64,000 nucleotides of DNA, taken from an uncultured Alphaproteobacteria bacterium (GTDB lineage: Bacteria > Pseudomonadota > Alphaproteobacteria > HIMB59 > GCA-002718135). Both the position numbers and the translations under genes were made by a program. Below the pieces are notes generated by a model that was not told the origin of the DNA, did not search any database, and saw nothing but the letters and a program-made list of their open reading frames with translations. The stretch spans positions 96,240 to 160,239 of the forward strand of contig CACKNC010000001.1 in NCBI GenBank assembly GCA_902601455.1, given 5' to 3'. Position 1 is the stretch's first letter; the number at the start of each line of letters is the position of its first letter. This document shows, piece after piece, positions 53,038 to 64,000 of the stretch.

Positions 53038-56000
53038 ATGAGTTTAGACTATATTAATTCAAAAAAAATTAGAAAATCTTTTGGGAAAATTCCTCTAGTA
53101 ACTTCACTACCAAACTTGGTGGAGGTCCAAAAAAGATCTTTTGATAATTTTTTACAGCTCAGAGTTTCGCCTGACAAAAAACAAGATACAGGTCTGCACG
53201 CTATTTTTAAATCAGTATTTCCTATCAATGATTATACTGAGAGAGCTACAGTTGATTATGTTAGTTTTGATATTGGTATTCCAAAATATGATGTCGAAGA
53301 ATGCACTCAAAGAGGAATGACATATGGAGCACCACTGTTGGTAAACTTTAGATTAATTATTTGGGACATTGATGAAATCGCGGGAACAAAATCAGTAAGA
53401 GATATAAAAGAACAAGAAGTATATATGGGTGACATTCCTTTAATGACAAAAAACGCTACATTTGTTGTTAATGGAACAGAAAGAGTTGTAGTAAGTCAAA
53501 TGCACAGATCGCCAGGTGTTTTCTTTGATCACGATTATGGTAAAACTCATACAAGTGGCAAGTACTTATTTAATTCTAGAATTATACCATACAGAGGATC
53601 ATGGTTAGATTTTGAGCACGACGCTAAAAATAACATACATGCTAGGATTGATAGAAAAAGAAAATTCCCAGTAACAACTTTATTAAAATGCTTACTTAGC
53701 AGATCTTCATTATCATACATTGATGAATGTGAAAAAAAGAAAATAGACCCAGATGCTAAAAAAATTTTAGGAATGACAGGTGAAGAAATATTATCAATTT
53801 TCTATGAAAACATTTCCTACAAAAGAAACAATTTTGGATGGCAGTTTAAAGAAAATCTTTCTTTCTATAAATCAAAAATTTTAAGTTTTGATATTCTTGA
53901 CTCATCAAATGGTAAATTGTTAATTAGTAAGGGAACTAAAGTTAATCAGAAGATAATAAATGATATAAAGAAAAAAAATATTAGTAACTTATCAGTAGAT
54001 GAAAAAGCCTTAATTGGAATGTATATTGCCTCTGATATTATAGATGAAAAAACTGGAAAAATTTATTATGAGGCTGGTTTTGAAATTGATGAAGATTTTG
54101 TTGATTTTTTAAATGACTCCAAATTAAATAAAATTGATATTTTGAAGTCAGATAATATTGAAATAGGATCGTATATTCGTAATACACTTCAATTGGATAA
54201 AGCAAGATCAAGAGAGGAAGCCCTTTTTGAGGTATTTAAAATTTTAAGACCTGGTGAACCTCCTACAATAGAGACCGCTGAATTGCTTTTCAATAATTTA
54301 TTTTTTAATGCTGATAGGTATGACTTATCTTCTGTTGGTAGATTAAAAATTAATGCTAAATTTAAAAAGAATACTGATATCAATCAAAAGACCCTTGATA
54401 AATCTGACATAATTGATGTTGTAATGCATATGCACAATCTAATTGATGGTAAGGGAGAAATTGATGATATTGACCATCTAGCAAATAGAAGAGTTAGGTC
54501 TGTTGGTGAACTTCTTGAGAATCAATACAGAGTCGGTTTACTTAAGATGGATAGGGCTATTAAAGAAAGGTTAAGTTCCTTGGAGGTCGATAATATAATG
54601 CCTCAAGATATTATTAACGCAAAACCTGTAGCAGCATCCATAAAAGAATTTTTTGGTACTAGTCAATTAAGTCAGTTCATGGATCAAACCAATCCTTTGA
54701 GTGAAATAACACACAAAAGAAGAGTATCAGCATTGGGACCTGGCGGATTAAATAGAGAGAGAGCTGGTTTTGAAGTCAGGGACGTTCATCAAACTCACTA
54801 TGGCAGAATTTGTCCTATCGAAACACCAGAAGGAGCAAATATTGGTCTCATAAATAGTTTGGCATCATATTCTAGAATTAATCAATTCGGATTTATAGAA
54901 ACTCCTTATAGAATTGTTAATAATGGAAAAGTTTCAGATAATGTAGTCTATCTAAGTGCAATTAACGAAGAAGATTTTGTAATTGCACAAGCTAACTCTG
55001 AGGTTGATGATAAAGGTAAGTTTAAAAATGACGTTATAAGCTCAAGAAAAAATGGAGAATTTATTAATGTTGATATTGATGCAGTGGATTTAATGGATGT
55101 ATCTCCTCAACAATTAGTATCTGTAGCTTCTTCTTTGATCCCGTTTTTAGAAAACGATGATGCTAACAGAGCTTTAATGGGATCGAATATGATGAGGCAA
55201 GCAGTACCTTTAATTAAACCAAAAGCACCACTTGTTGGAACTGGCATGGAATTTACAGTAGCTAAAGATAGTGGCTCAACTGTTGTGGCAAAAAGAGAAG
55301 GAATTGTTGATCAATTAGATGCAAATAGAATTGTAATAAGAGTTACTGATAAGAAAGATAACTCATTAAATAAGATTGATATTTATAATCTTCAAAAATT
55401 TCAAAGATCAAATCAAAATACTTGTATTAATCAAAGACCACTTGTCAATGTTGGTGATACTATTAAACAAAATCAAGTAATAGCCGATGGACCCGCTACT
55501 GATTTAGGGGAGTTAGCTTTAGGAAGAAATGTGTTGGTTGCTTTCATGCCATGGAACGGATATAATTTTGAAGACTCAATTTTAATATCTGAAAAAGTAG
55601 TACAAGATGATGTTTTTACTTCAATCCACGTTGAAGAATTTGAGGTTATGGCTCGTGATACAAAACTCGGCCCAGAGGATGTAACTAGAGATATTCCAAA
55701 TGCTAGTGAGGAGATGCTAATTAATCTTGATGAAACTGGTATTGTATATGTAGGTGCAGAAGTAACATCAGGTGATATATTAGTTGGTAAAGTTACTCCA
55801 AAAGGTGAATCACCTATGACTCCCGAAGAAAAGTTATTGAGAGCAATATTTGGAGAAAAAGCTGCAGATGTAAAAGATACAAGTTTAAGAGTACCCCCTG
55901 GAGTTAAGGGTACTGTTGTAGAAATCAGAGTATTCTCAAGAAGGGGAATTGAAAAAGATGAAAGGGCAATAAGTATTGAAAATTCTCAGATAGAATTAAT

Positions 56001-57246
56001 TTCCAGAGACAGAGACGATGAATTAAATATTCTTCAAAAAAGTTTTGGAAATCATCTTAAAGAATTATTTGTTGGTAAGACATACATATCTGGTTCTGAA
56101 AATATAGCTAAAAATACAAAACTAAATTTTGATCAACTTGATAATTTAAATGTTAATGATTTAATCAACTTAAACATATCAGAAGACAAAACTACTAATG
56201 AGATTGAGGCATTGATAAAAAATTATGAAAACCAACTTGGTAACATAAATCAAAAGTTTGAAAATAAAATTGATAAAATTCAGAGTGGAGACGAGCTGTT
56301 ACCTGGAGTTTTAAAATTAATAAAGGTGTTTATTGCTGTGAAAAGAAAATTGCAGCCAGGTGATAAGATGGCAGGTAGGCATGGTAATAAAGGGGTAATT
56401 TCCAAAATATGTCCTGTTGAGGATATGCCATACTTAGAAGATGGTAGACCTGTAGATATAGTTTTGAATCCGCTTGGTGTACCAAGCCGTATGAATATTG
56501 GTCAAATATTAGAAACTCATTTAGGTTGGGCCTCAGCTTCATTGGGAGATCAAGTAAATAAAATGATTTCACAAATTCAAATTGATGGGCACACAAATGA
56601 TTTGAAAGAAAAACTTCTCGAAATTTATGATTTTGATGATCATAAGAAAATAATTAAAAGTATGAATGATGATGAAATTCTTGAATTGTCTGATAACTTA
56701 CGAGAAGGTATTCCTTTTGCTACCCCTGTTTTTGATGGTGCTAAAGAAAAAGATATAACTGATCTCTTGGAAAAATCTGGAGTTTCTAAAACTGGTCAAG
56801 AAATCTTATATGACGGCATAACTGGTGAAAAATTTGAAAGACCTGTTACCGTAGGTTATGTATACATGCTTAAACTTCATCACTTAGTTGATGAAAAGAT
56901 ACATGCTAGATCAATAGGTCCATACAGTCTAGTTACCCAACAACCTCTTGGAGGTAAGGCTCAATTTGGTGGTCAAAGATTTGGGGAGATGGAGGTTTGG
57001 GCTTTAGAAGCTTACGGAGCTGCATACACATTACAGGAAATTTTAACCATAAAATCAGATGATGTAGCAGGAAGAACTAAGGTTTATGAATCCATTGTAA
57101 AGGGTGATAACAATTTTGAGTCTGGAACACCTGAATCATTTAATGTTATGGTCAAAGAGCTTCGTTCTTTAGGTCTTAATTTAGAATTTAAAAATAATGT
57201 TGAATCATCAAATAAAATAGAAAGTATGGTAGGTGAAAATGAATAG
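53038..57246 (+). CDS. rpoB: DNA-directed RNA polymerase subunit beta
   Basis: [40 protein letters not shown]; 1402 aa. Confidence 0.98.
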   Translation: MSLDYINSKKIRKSFGKIPLVTSLPNLVEVQKRSFDNFLQLRVSPDKKQDTGLHAIFKSVFPINDYTERATVDYVSFDIGIPKYDVEECTQRGMTYGAPLLVNFRLIIWDIDEIAGTKSVRDIKEQEVYMGDIPLMTKNATFVVNGTERVVVSQMHRSPGVFFDHDYGKTHTSGKYLFNSRIIPYRGSWLDFEHDAKNNIHARIDRKRKFPVTTLLKCLLSRSSLSYIDECEKKKIDPDAKKILGMTGEEILSIFYENISYKRNNFGWQFKENLSFYKSKILSFDILDSSNGKLLISKGTKVNQKIINDIKKKNISNLSVDEKALIGMYIASDIIDEKTGKIYYEAGFEIDEDFVDFLNDSKLNKIDILKSDNIEIGSYIRNTLQLDKARSREEALFEVFKILRPGEPPTIETAELLFNNLFFNADRYDLSSVGRLKINAKFKKNTDINQKTLDKSDIIDVVMHMHNLIDGKGEIDDIDHLANRRVRSVGELLENQYRVGLLKMDRAIKERLSSLEVDNIMPQDIINAKPVAASIKEFFGTSQLSQFMDQTNPLSEITHKRRVSALGPGGLNRERAGFEVRDVHQTHYGRICPIETPEGANIGLINSLASYSRINQFGFIETPYRIVNNGKVSDNVVYLSAINEEDFVIAQANSEVDDKGKFKNDVISSRKNGEFINVDIDAVDLMDVSPQQLVSVASSLIPFLENDDANRALMGSNMMRQAVPLIKPKAPLVGTGMEFTVAKDSGSTVVAKREGIVDQLDANRIVIRVTDKKDNSLNKIDIYNLQKFQRSNQNTCINQRPLVNVGDTIKQNQVIADGPATDLGELALGRNVLVAFMPWNGYNFEDSILISEKVVQDDVFTSIHVEEFEVMARDTKLGPEDVTRDIPNASEEMLINLDETGIVYVGAEVTSGDILVGKVTPKGESPMTPEEKLLRAIFGEKAADVKDTSLRVPPGVKGTVVEIRVFSRRGIEKDERAISIENSQIELISRDRDDELNILQKSFGNHLKELFVGKTYISGSENIAKNTKLNFDQLDNLNVNDLINLNISEDKTTNEIEALIKNYENQLGNINQKFENKIDKIQSGDELLPGVLKLIKVFIAVKRKLQPGDKMAGRHGNKGVISKICPVEDMPYLEDGRPVDIVLNPLGVPSRMNIGQILETHLGWASASLGDQVNKMISQIQIDGHTNDLKEKLLEIYDFDDHKKIIKSMNDDEILELSDNLREGIPFATPVFDGAKEKDITDLLEKSGVSKTGQEILYDGITGEKFERPVTVGYVYMLKLHHLVDEKIHARSIGPYSLVTQQPLGGKAQFGGQRFGEMEVWALEAYGAAYTLQEILTIKSDDVAGRTKVYESIVKGDNNFESGTPESFNVMVKELRSLGLNLEFKNNVESSNKIESMVGENE

Positions 57247-60200
57247 AGAGTTGGTAAATATTTTTAATCAAAATCAAGGAATTCAAACCTTTAATAGTCT
57301 TAAAATTTCTATTGCTAGCCCTGATGATGTAAGATCTTGGTCATTTGGTGAGATAAAAAAACCTGAAACTATAAATTACAGAACTTTTAAACCTGAAAAA
57401 GATGGTCTTTTTTGCTCTAGAATTTTTGGCCCTGTAAAAGATTACGAATGTCTGTGTGGTAAATATAAACGAATGAAATTTAGAGGTATTATTTGTGAAA
57501 AGTGCGGAGTAGAAGTTACACTTTCCAAAGTTAGAAGAGATAGAATGGGTCACATTGAGCTTGCTGCACCTGTTTCACATATTTGGTTTATGAAATCTTT
57601 ACCCAGCAGGATTGCAACTTTACTTGATATGACAATTAAAAATCTTGAAAAAGTTTTGTATTTTGAACAATTTATAGTTGTTGAACCCGGTCTCACAGAT
57701 TTAAAAAAAGGAGAGGTTATCTCTGAAGATCAATTTATAGATTATCAAGATCAATACGGTGAAGATTCTTTTAGCGCTGCAATTGGAGCAGAAGCTATAG
57801 AGCAGATGTTGATGAATATTGATCTAGAATCAGATTTTGAAAAAACTAAAAATGATCTAGCAGAGACTAAATCAGAGTTGAAAAAAACTAAATTAACAAA
57901 AAGAATTAAGCTTTTAGAGTCTTTCATTGTTTCAAAAAACAAACCTGAATGGATGATACTAAGAGTTCTACCTGTAATTCCTCCAGAACTCAGACCTCTT
58001 GTACCTTTGGATGGTGGAAGATTTGCAACAAGTGATTTAAACGATCTTTATAGAAGAGTTATAAACAGAAATAATAGACTTAAAAGACTCATTGATTTGC
58101 GAGCACCGGACATAATTATAAGAAACGAAAAAAGGATGTTGCAAGAGTCCGTAGATGCACTCTTTGATAATGGCAGAAGAGGAAGGGTTATAACCTCAAC
58201 AAACAAAAGACCTCTAAAATCTCTTTCAGATATGTTAAAGGGTAAACAAGGTAGATTTAGGCAGAACTTACTTGGCAAAAGAGTTGATTATTCAGGAAGA
58301 TCAGTAATTGTAGTCGGTCCTAATCTTAAGCTTCATCAATGTGGAATTCCTAAAAAGATGGCTTTAGAATTATTTAAGCCATTTATATTTCATAAATTAG
58401 ATATTTATGGATGGGCCAACACAATTAAAGCAGCAAAAAAATTAGTTGAGAAAGAAGATCCAAGGGTTTGGGACATTCTTGAAGAGGTAATTAGGGAGCA
58501 CCCTGTCTTACTTAATAGAGCACCAACTTTACACAGATTAGGTATTCAGGCTTTTGAACCTGTATTAATAGAAGGTAAGTCAATTCAACTACATCCATTG
58601 GTTTGTACAGCATTTAATGCTGATTTTGATGGTGATCAGATGGCTGTACATGTTCCTTTAAGTTTAGAAGCTCAGTTGGAAGCTAGAGTCCTTATGATGA
58701 GCACTAATAATATTCTATCTCCTTCAAGTGGCAAACCAATAATAGTACCTTCACAAGATATTGTTCTGGGAATTTACTATTTATCGATAATTAGGGAAAA
58801 TCAAAAAGGCGAAAACAGATTTTTTTTAGATACTAATGAAATTTTAAAAGCTCTTGAAAATAAAGATGTTACTTTACATACTAAGATACAAAGCAGAATT
58901 AAAGATTTCAATGGTGATGTATCAAAAGTTCAAACTACCCCTGGTAGGATGATACTTGCTGACGCTCTCCCAAAAAACAAAAGTATTGACTTTTCTCTAA
59001 TAAACAAAGTTCTTACTAAAAAGGAAGTTAGCAATATAATTGATACTGTCTACAGATTCTGTGGTCAGAAAGAGACAGTTTTATTTGCTGATCATATAAT
59101 GCAAATTGGCTTTAAATATGCAGCAATTGCAGGAATTTCTTTTGGTAAAGACGATTTAATTATTCCTGATGAAAAACAAAAATTGCTAGATGATACACAA
59201 GCAAAAGTTCAAGAATATGAAGATCAATATCAAGATGGTTTAATAACACAAGGGGAAAAGTACAATAAAGTTGTAGACGCTTGGTCAGAATGCACAAATA
59301 AAGTTGCAGATAAAATGCTGGATGTAATTTCTAAGCCGGATGATGATAAACCAATTAATTCGGTTTTCATGATGGCGCATTCTGGAGCAAGAGGATCTGC
59401 TGCTCAATTAAAGCAACTTGCTGGTATGAGAGGCTTAATGGCAAAACCATCTGGCGAAATTATTGAAAATCCAATAAAATCTAACTTTAAAGAGGGTTTA
59501 TCAGTTCTTGAATATTTTACATCAACCCACGGTGCTAGAAAAGGATTAGCAGACACTGCGCTCAAAACAGCAAGTAGTGGATATCTTACAAGGCGACTAG
59601 TGGATGTTGCACAAGATGCAGTTATTAGAGAGGTCGATTGTGGAACAACCAATGGGGTTGTTGTTGAAGAAATAGTAGAGTCAGGAAATATAACCTCACC
59701 TTTAACTGAGAGAGTGCTTGGAAGAACTCCATGTGAAGATTTGAACCATTCAAACGGTGAAATACTTGTTAAGGCTGGAGACATAATCGAAGAGAGACAT
59801 CTTGAGGAAATTGTAAATCTAGGATTAAGATCCATGAAGATCAGATCAGTCCTAACATGTACAACTGAAAATGGAATATGTTCAAAATGTTATGGTAGAG
59901 ATTTGGCTAGAGGAACATCGGTTAATGTAGGTGAGGCGGTTGGAATTATAGCTGCTCAATCAATCGGTGAACCAGGTACTCAATTAACAATGAGAACTTT
60001 TCATATTGGTGGTGCAGCAAGTTCATCAGTTGAGCAATCTAATTCTTTATCGCCTATTGATGGAACTATTAAATTAGAAAATACAAGGATAATTGAAGAT
60101 AAATTTTCAAATTCAATCATTCTAAGTAGAAATGCAAAAATAAAAATTGAAGTTGATAGAAACGAAAAATTTTCAATTAATGTTCCATTTGGGTCTAAGC

Positions 60201-61363
60201 TTTTGGTAAAAGAGGGTGAAAATGTAAAAGCGAATCAACTTCTTGCTGAATGGGATCCATACACTCTTCCAATTATAGCTGAAAGAGATGGTTTCATAAA
60301 TTATGTTGATTTAAAACAAGGTATTTCTTTTAGAGAATCTATTGATGATACCACTGGTATTTCAAGTAAAATAGTAATTGATTGGAGTCAGAATCCTAAA
60401 TCTAAAAATTTTAAACCAGCAATAAATGTTCAGGATACTCTGGAAGTTGAACATTTGGATAATAATAATTTTGTTAACTACCCAATGTCAATTGATACAA
60501 TTTTAAGTGTTGAAAACGAACAAGAGGTTTATGCTGGTCAAGTACTTGCCAGAATACCTAAAGAGTCTTCAAAAACTAAGGATATCACTGGAGGATTACC
60601 AAGAGTAGCTGAGCTATTTGAAGCCCGTAAACCAAAAGATCCTGCAATAATGTGTGAAATAGACGGAAAAATTTCTTTTGGAAAAGATTATAAGAATAAA
60701 AGGAGATTAATCATAACCAGTTTAGACGAAACTGAAAATTTTGAAATATTAATACCAAGAGCTAAATATTTAAATGTTCAAGAAGGTGATTTTGTTAAAA
60801 AAGGAGATATACTGGTAGAAGGAACTCCTGTACCTCACGATATTTTAAGAATTCTTGGTGTTGAAGAGTTGGCAAGATACTTAGTTAGAGAAGTTCAATC
60901 TGTATATAAACTTCAAGGAGTTTATATTAATGACAAACACATTGAAACAATTGCAAGACAAATGCTTCAAAAAGTTCTTATCAAAAACCCAGGAGACTCA
61001 AGTCTTATGGTAGGTGAGCAAGCCCATAAAAAAGACATTTTGAAACTTAATAGTGAACTTGAAACTAATGGAAAAAAACTTGTAGAATATGAACCAATTT
61101 TATTAGGGATAACTAAAGCAAGTCTTCAAACTTCATCATTTATTTCAGCAGCTTCTTTTCAAGAAACTACAAAAGTTTTAACTGATGCGGCTACTTTAGG
61201 AAAAATGGATAATTTGAACGGTTTGAAAGAAAATGTCATTGTTGGGAGGCTGATTCCTGCTGGAACAGGTAGAATTACCACTGAATATGAAAAGATTGCG
61301 GCAATAAGAGATAAAGAAATACTTGATCAAAGAAATCAAGGTGAAAATATAGAAAATAGCTAA
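57239..61363 (+). CDS. rpoC: DNA-directed RNA polymerase subunit beta'
   Basis: [40 protein letters not shown]. Confidence 0.98.
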   Translation: MNRELVNIFNQNQGIQTFNSLKISIASPDDVRSWSFGEIKKPETINYRTFKPEKDGLFCSRIFGPVKDYECLCGKYKRMKFRGIICEKCGVEVTLSKVRRDRMGHIELAAPVSHIWFMKSLPSRIATLLDMTIKNLEKVLYFEQFIVVEPGLTDLKKGEVISEDQFIDYQDQYGEDSFSAAIGAEAIEQMLMNIDLESDFEKTKNDLAETKSELKKTKLTKRIKLLESFIVSKNKPEWMILRVLPVIPPELRPLVPLDGGRFATSDLNDLYRRVINRNNRLKRLIDLRAPDIIIRNEKRMLQESVDALFDNGRRGRVITSTNKRPLKSLSDMLKGKQGRFRQNLLGKRVDYSGRSVIVVGPNLKLHQCGIPKKMALELFKPFIFHKLDIYGWANTIKAAKKLVEKEDPRVWDILEEVIREHPVLLNRAPTLHRLGIQAFEPVLIEGKSIQLHPLVCTAFNADFDGDQMAVHVPLSLEAQLEARVLMMSTNNILSPSSGKPIIVPSQDIVLGIYYLSIIRENQKGENRFFLDTNEILKALENKDVTLHTKIQSRIKDFNGDVSKVQTTPGRMILADALPKNKSIDFSLINKVLTKKEVSNIIDTVYRFCGQKETVLFADHIMQIGFKYAAIAGISFGKDDLIIPDEKQKLLDDTQAKVQEYEDQYQDGLITQGEKYNKVVDAWSECTNKVADKMLDVISKPDDDKPINSVFMMAHSGARGSAAQLKQLAGMRGLMAKPSGEIIENPIKSNFKEGLSVLEYFTSTHGARKGLADTALKTASSGYLTRRLVDVAQDAVIREVDCGTTNGVVVEEIVESGNITSPLTERVLGRTPCEDLNHSNGEILVKAGDIIEERHLEEIVNLGLRSMKIRSVLTCTTENGICSKCYGRDLARGTSVNVGEAVGIIAAQSIGEPGTQLTMRTFHIGGAASSSVEQSNSLSPIDGTIKLENTRIIEDKFSNSIILSRNAKIKIEVDRNEKFSINVPFGSKLLVKEGENVKANQLLAEWDPYTLPIIAERDGFINYVDLKQGISFRESIDDTTGISSKIVIDWSQNPKSKNFKPAINVQDTLEVEHLDNNNFVNYPMSIDTILSVENEQEVYAGQVLARIPKESSKTKDITGGLPRVAELFEARKPKDPAIMCEIDGKISFGKDYKNKRRLIITSLDETENFEILIPRAKYLNVQEGDFVKKGDILVEGTPVPHDILRILGVEELARYLVREVQSVYKLQGVYINDKHIETIARQMLQKVLIKNPGDSSLMVGEQAHKKDILKLNSELETNGKKLVEYEPILLGITKASLQTSSFISAASFQETTKVLTDAATLGKMDNLNGLKENVIVGRLIPAGTGRITTEYEKIAAIRDKEILDQRNQGENIENS

Positions 61364-61472
61364 AAAAAAGTAGATATTCTCTTGACTTTAACTGCTTCAA
61401 TTTATAAAGACCCATACGTTTTGTTGATGGTAGTGGAAAATTAATTCCAAACACTTAGCAAAGGATAAAATA

Positions 61473-61844
61473 ATGCCAACTATAAACCAACTTGTTCGAA
61501 AAGGTCGTACAGTCCAAAAAAAACGCAATAAAGTTCCTGCTCTAGCATCTTGCCCGCAGAAAAGAGGAGTATGTACAAGAGTTTATACAACAACACCAAA
61601 AAAACCAAATTCAGCTCTCAGAAAAGTTGCAAGAGTTAAACTTACAAATGGCCAAGAGGTATCAGCATACATACCCGGAGAGGGACATAATCTTCAAGAA
61701 CATTCAGTTGTATTGTTAAGAGGTGGAAGAGTGAAAGATCTACCTGGAGTAAGATATCATATATTAAGAGGCACACTTGATACTCAAGGCGTAAGTGCAA
61801 GAAAACAAAGAAGGTCTCTTTATGGGGCCAAAAGACCGAAGTAA
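61473..61844 (+). CDS. rpsL: 30S ribosomal protein S12
   Basis: [55 protein letters not shown]. Confidence 0.98.
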   Translation: MPTINQLVRKGRTVQKKRNKVPALASCPQKRGVCTRVYTTTPKKPNSALRKVARVKLTNGQEVSAYIPGEGHNLQEHSVVLLRGGRVKDLPGVRYHILRGTLDTQGVSARKQRRSLYGAKRPK

Positions 61845-61850
61845 AAGTTT

Positions 61851-62321
61851 ATGTCTAGAAGAAGAGCTGCAGAAAAACGAACAATCTTACCCGACCATAA
61901 ATTTAAAGATATAATTCTTGCTAAATTTATGAATAGAATAATGTTAGATGGAAAAAAATCTATTTCAGAAAAAATTGTTTACGGTGCCTTTGACATAGTT
62001 TCAAAAAAAACAGATAAAAGTCCAATTGATTATTTTCACGAAGCTCTCAATAACGTTAAACCAAGTTTAGAAGTTAGATCAAGAAGGGTTGGGGGAGCTA
62101 CATATCAGGTTCCAATGGAAGTAAGACCAAAAAGAGCACAAACACTAGCTATGAAATGGATAGTTGACTCTGCGTCCAAAAGAAACGAGAAAACAATGAG
62201 AGAAAGAGTTGCTAATGAGATAGTAGATGCATTCAATAATAAAGGAAATGCAGTTAAAAAAAGAGAGGAAACACATAAAATGGCAGAGGCTAACAGAGCT
62301 TTCTCTCACTTTAGGTGGTAG
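61851..62321 (+). CDS. rpsG: 30S ribosomal protein S7
   Basis: [31 protein letters not shown]. Confidence 0.97.
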   Translation: MSRRRAAEKRTILPDHKFKDIILAKFMNRIMLDGKKSISEKIVYGAFDIVSKKTDKSPIDYFHEALNNVKPSLEVRSRRVGGATYQVPMEVRPKRAQTLAMKWIVDSASKRNEKTMRERVANEIVDAFNNKGNAVKKREETHKMAEANRAFSHFRW

Positions 62322-62333
62322 TCAGATAGAATT

Positions 62334-64000
62334 ATGTCCAGAACTCATTCATTAGATAAATATAGAAACATTGGTATCATGGCACATATTGACGCCGGGA
62401 AAACTACAACTACTGAAAGAATTCTTTATTACACCGGTAAGTCTCATAAAATTGGTGAAGTTCACGATGGAGCAGCCACTATGGATTGGATGGAACAAGA
62501 GCAAGAAAGAGGCATAACCATAACGTCTGCTGCTACAACATGTTTTTGGAACGAACATAGAATTAACATTATTGATACACCGGGTCATGTTGACTTTACT
62601 ATTGAAGTTGAAAGATCACTAAAAGTTTTAGATGGAGCTGTAGCGGTTTTTGATGGTGTTGCCGGAGTTGAGCCTCAATCTGAAACAGTATGGAGACAAG
62701 CTGATAAATATAATGTTCCAAGAATGTGTTTTATAAATAAGTTAGATAGGACTGGAGCAAACTTTTTTATGTGTGTAGATATGATACCAGAAAGACTTGG
62801 CTCATATCCTCTTGTATTGCAGCTTCCAATAGGTATTGAAAGTAACCTTAAAGGTGTAGTTGATTTAGTAGCTAACAATGCAATTATATGGCAAGACGAA
62901 AGTCTTGGAGCTAAATTTGATATTGTAGATATTCCTGAAGATTTAAAGGATAAAGCAAAAGAATATAGAGAAAAACTTGTTGAAAAAGCTGTTGAGGAAG
63001 ATGACAGCGTTATGGAAAGTTATCTTGATGGAAAAGAGCCATCAATAGATGATTTAAAAAAATGTATAAGAAAGGGTACTATTAAGGGTAGCTTTGTTCC
63101 CGTTCTAACTGGATCAGCTTTTAAAAATAAAGGTGTACAACCACTTCTTGATGCAGTGATAGACTACATGCCTTCACCAAAAGATGTTGCAAATGTTAAG
63201 GGTTCAGATGTTAAAGATGAATCAGTTGAGTTAACTAGAGGATGTGATGATAATGAACCATTCAGTGCTCTAGCATTCAAAATTATGACCGATCCTTTTG
63301 TTGGTAGTTTGACTTTTACAAGAATTTATTCAGGAACTATTAACACAAAAGACTCTGTTCTAAACTCTGTATCTGGAAAAAAAGAAAATATTGGAAGAAT
63401 GCTCCTAATGCATGCAAATAATAGAGAAGAAATTAAAACTGCAAATGCCGGCGACATCGTTGCATTGGTTGGATTAAAAGATGTAACAACAGGTGAAACA
63501 CTATGTGACGTTAATAAACCAATTGTCTTAGAAAGAATGGATTTTCCTGATCCTGTTATTGAAGTAGCTGTTGAACCTAAAACAAAAGCAGATCATGAGA
63601 AAATGGGAACCGCTCTTGGAAGATTGGCTCAAGAAGATCCAAGCTTTAGAGTTACTACTGACCATGAAAGTGGACAGACAATAATAAAAGGAATGGGTGA
63701 ATTACATCTTGAAATCCTTGTTGATAGAATGAAAAGGGAGTTCAAGGTTGAGGCAAATGTTGGTGCTCCTCAAGTAGCTTATAGGGAAACAATCTCAAGT
63801 TCGTTTGATGTAGATTATACTCATAAAAAGCAATCTGGTGGCGCTGGTCAATTTGCAAGAGTAAAAATTACTTTTGATCCTGGTGAAGCTGGTAGTGGAT
63901 ATGAATTTGTTAATAAAATTAAAGGAGGAAATATTCCAACAGAATTAATACCTGGTGTTGAAAAAGGACTTATAGCACAACAACAAACAGGTGTTATGGC
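62334..64000 (+). CDS. fusA: Translation elongation factor G (3' partial)
   Basis: [35 protein letters not shown]; open to the window end, so absent from the ORF track. Confidence 0.97.
   Translation, partial: MSRTHSLDKYRNIGIMAHIDAGKTTTTERILYYTGKSHKIGEVHDGAATMDWMEQEQERGITITSAATTCFWNEHRINIIDTPGHVDFTIEVERSLKVLDGAVAVFDGVAGVEPQSETVWRQADKYNVPRMCFINKLDRTGANFFMCVDMIPERLGSYPLVLQLPIGIESNLKGVVDLVANNAIIWQDESLGAKFDIVDIPEDLKDKAKEYREKLVEKAVEEDDSVMESYLDGKEPSIDDLKKCIRKGTIKGSFVPVLTGSAFKNKGVQPLLDAVIDYMPSPKDVANVKGSDVKDESVELTRGCDDNEPFSALAFKIMTDPFVGSLTFTRIYSGTINTKDSVLNSVSGKKENIGRMLLMHANNREEIKTANAGDIVALVGLKDVTTGETLCDVNKPIVLERMDFPDPVIEVAVEPKTKADHEKMGTALGRLAQEDPSFRVTTDHESGQTIIKGMGELHLEILVDRMKREFKVEANVGAPQVAYRETISSSFDVDYTHKKQSGGAGQFARVKITFDPGEAGSGYEFVNKIKGGNIPTELIPGVEKGLIAQQQTGVM

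Noticed and set aside
59404-59835. 143-aa minus-strand ORF
   Set aside because: Antisense to rpoC; no independent coding evidence.
61382-61408. Possible promoter TTGACT...TATAAA upstream of rpsL
   Set aside because: Spacer is only 15 bp and the background is AT-rich; plausible but not strong enough to list as a feature.

Overview
AT-rich, very compact window that reads as a chromosome segment of a streamlined, probably marine alphaproteobacterium (inferred from TrcR/DUF1013, DUF1192, the rpoH-rluD and tol-pal blocks, and base composition; lineage not proven). Most of it is core genome: tkt-gap-efp-suhB-rpmE, zapA, yebC-tolQRAB-pal-cpoB-tilS-ftsH-glmM, hisZ-purA-rpoH-rluD, xseB-dxs-tlyA, aroC-fabI, pyrE, and tRNA-tuf-tRNA-secE-nusG-rplKAJL-rpoBC-rpsL-rpsG-fusA. 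Between pyrE and rlmB lies a ~15 kb molybdo/tungsto-enzyme block: a SoeABC-like sulfite dehydrogenase with a TSUP exporter and an uncharacterised TIGR02186-type membrane protein, mobA, fdhD, an orphan TupB-like permease with mobB and moeA, tusA, and an FDH1-type NAD-dependent formate dehydrogenase (fused NuoE-NuoF subunit plus alpha subunit). The most unusual points are: (1) a ~107-aa PD-(D/E)XK nuclease-like gene exactly where ruvCAB usually sits (yebC|...|tolQ); (2) the clustered Soe/TSUP/TIGR02186 and W/Mo-FDH modules; (3) a CFA-synthase-like methyltransferase with apparently altered bicarbonate-site residues in a DUF1365/DUF2878 cassette; (4) every convergent protein-gene pair has a gap of <=3 bp or overlaps. 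No CRISPR array, IS element, prophage or rRNA was seen.
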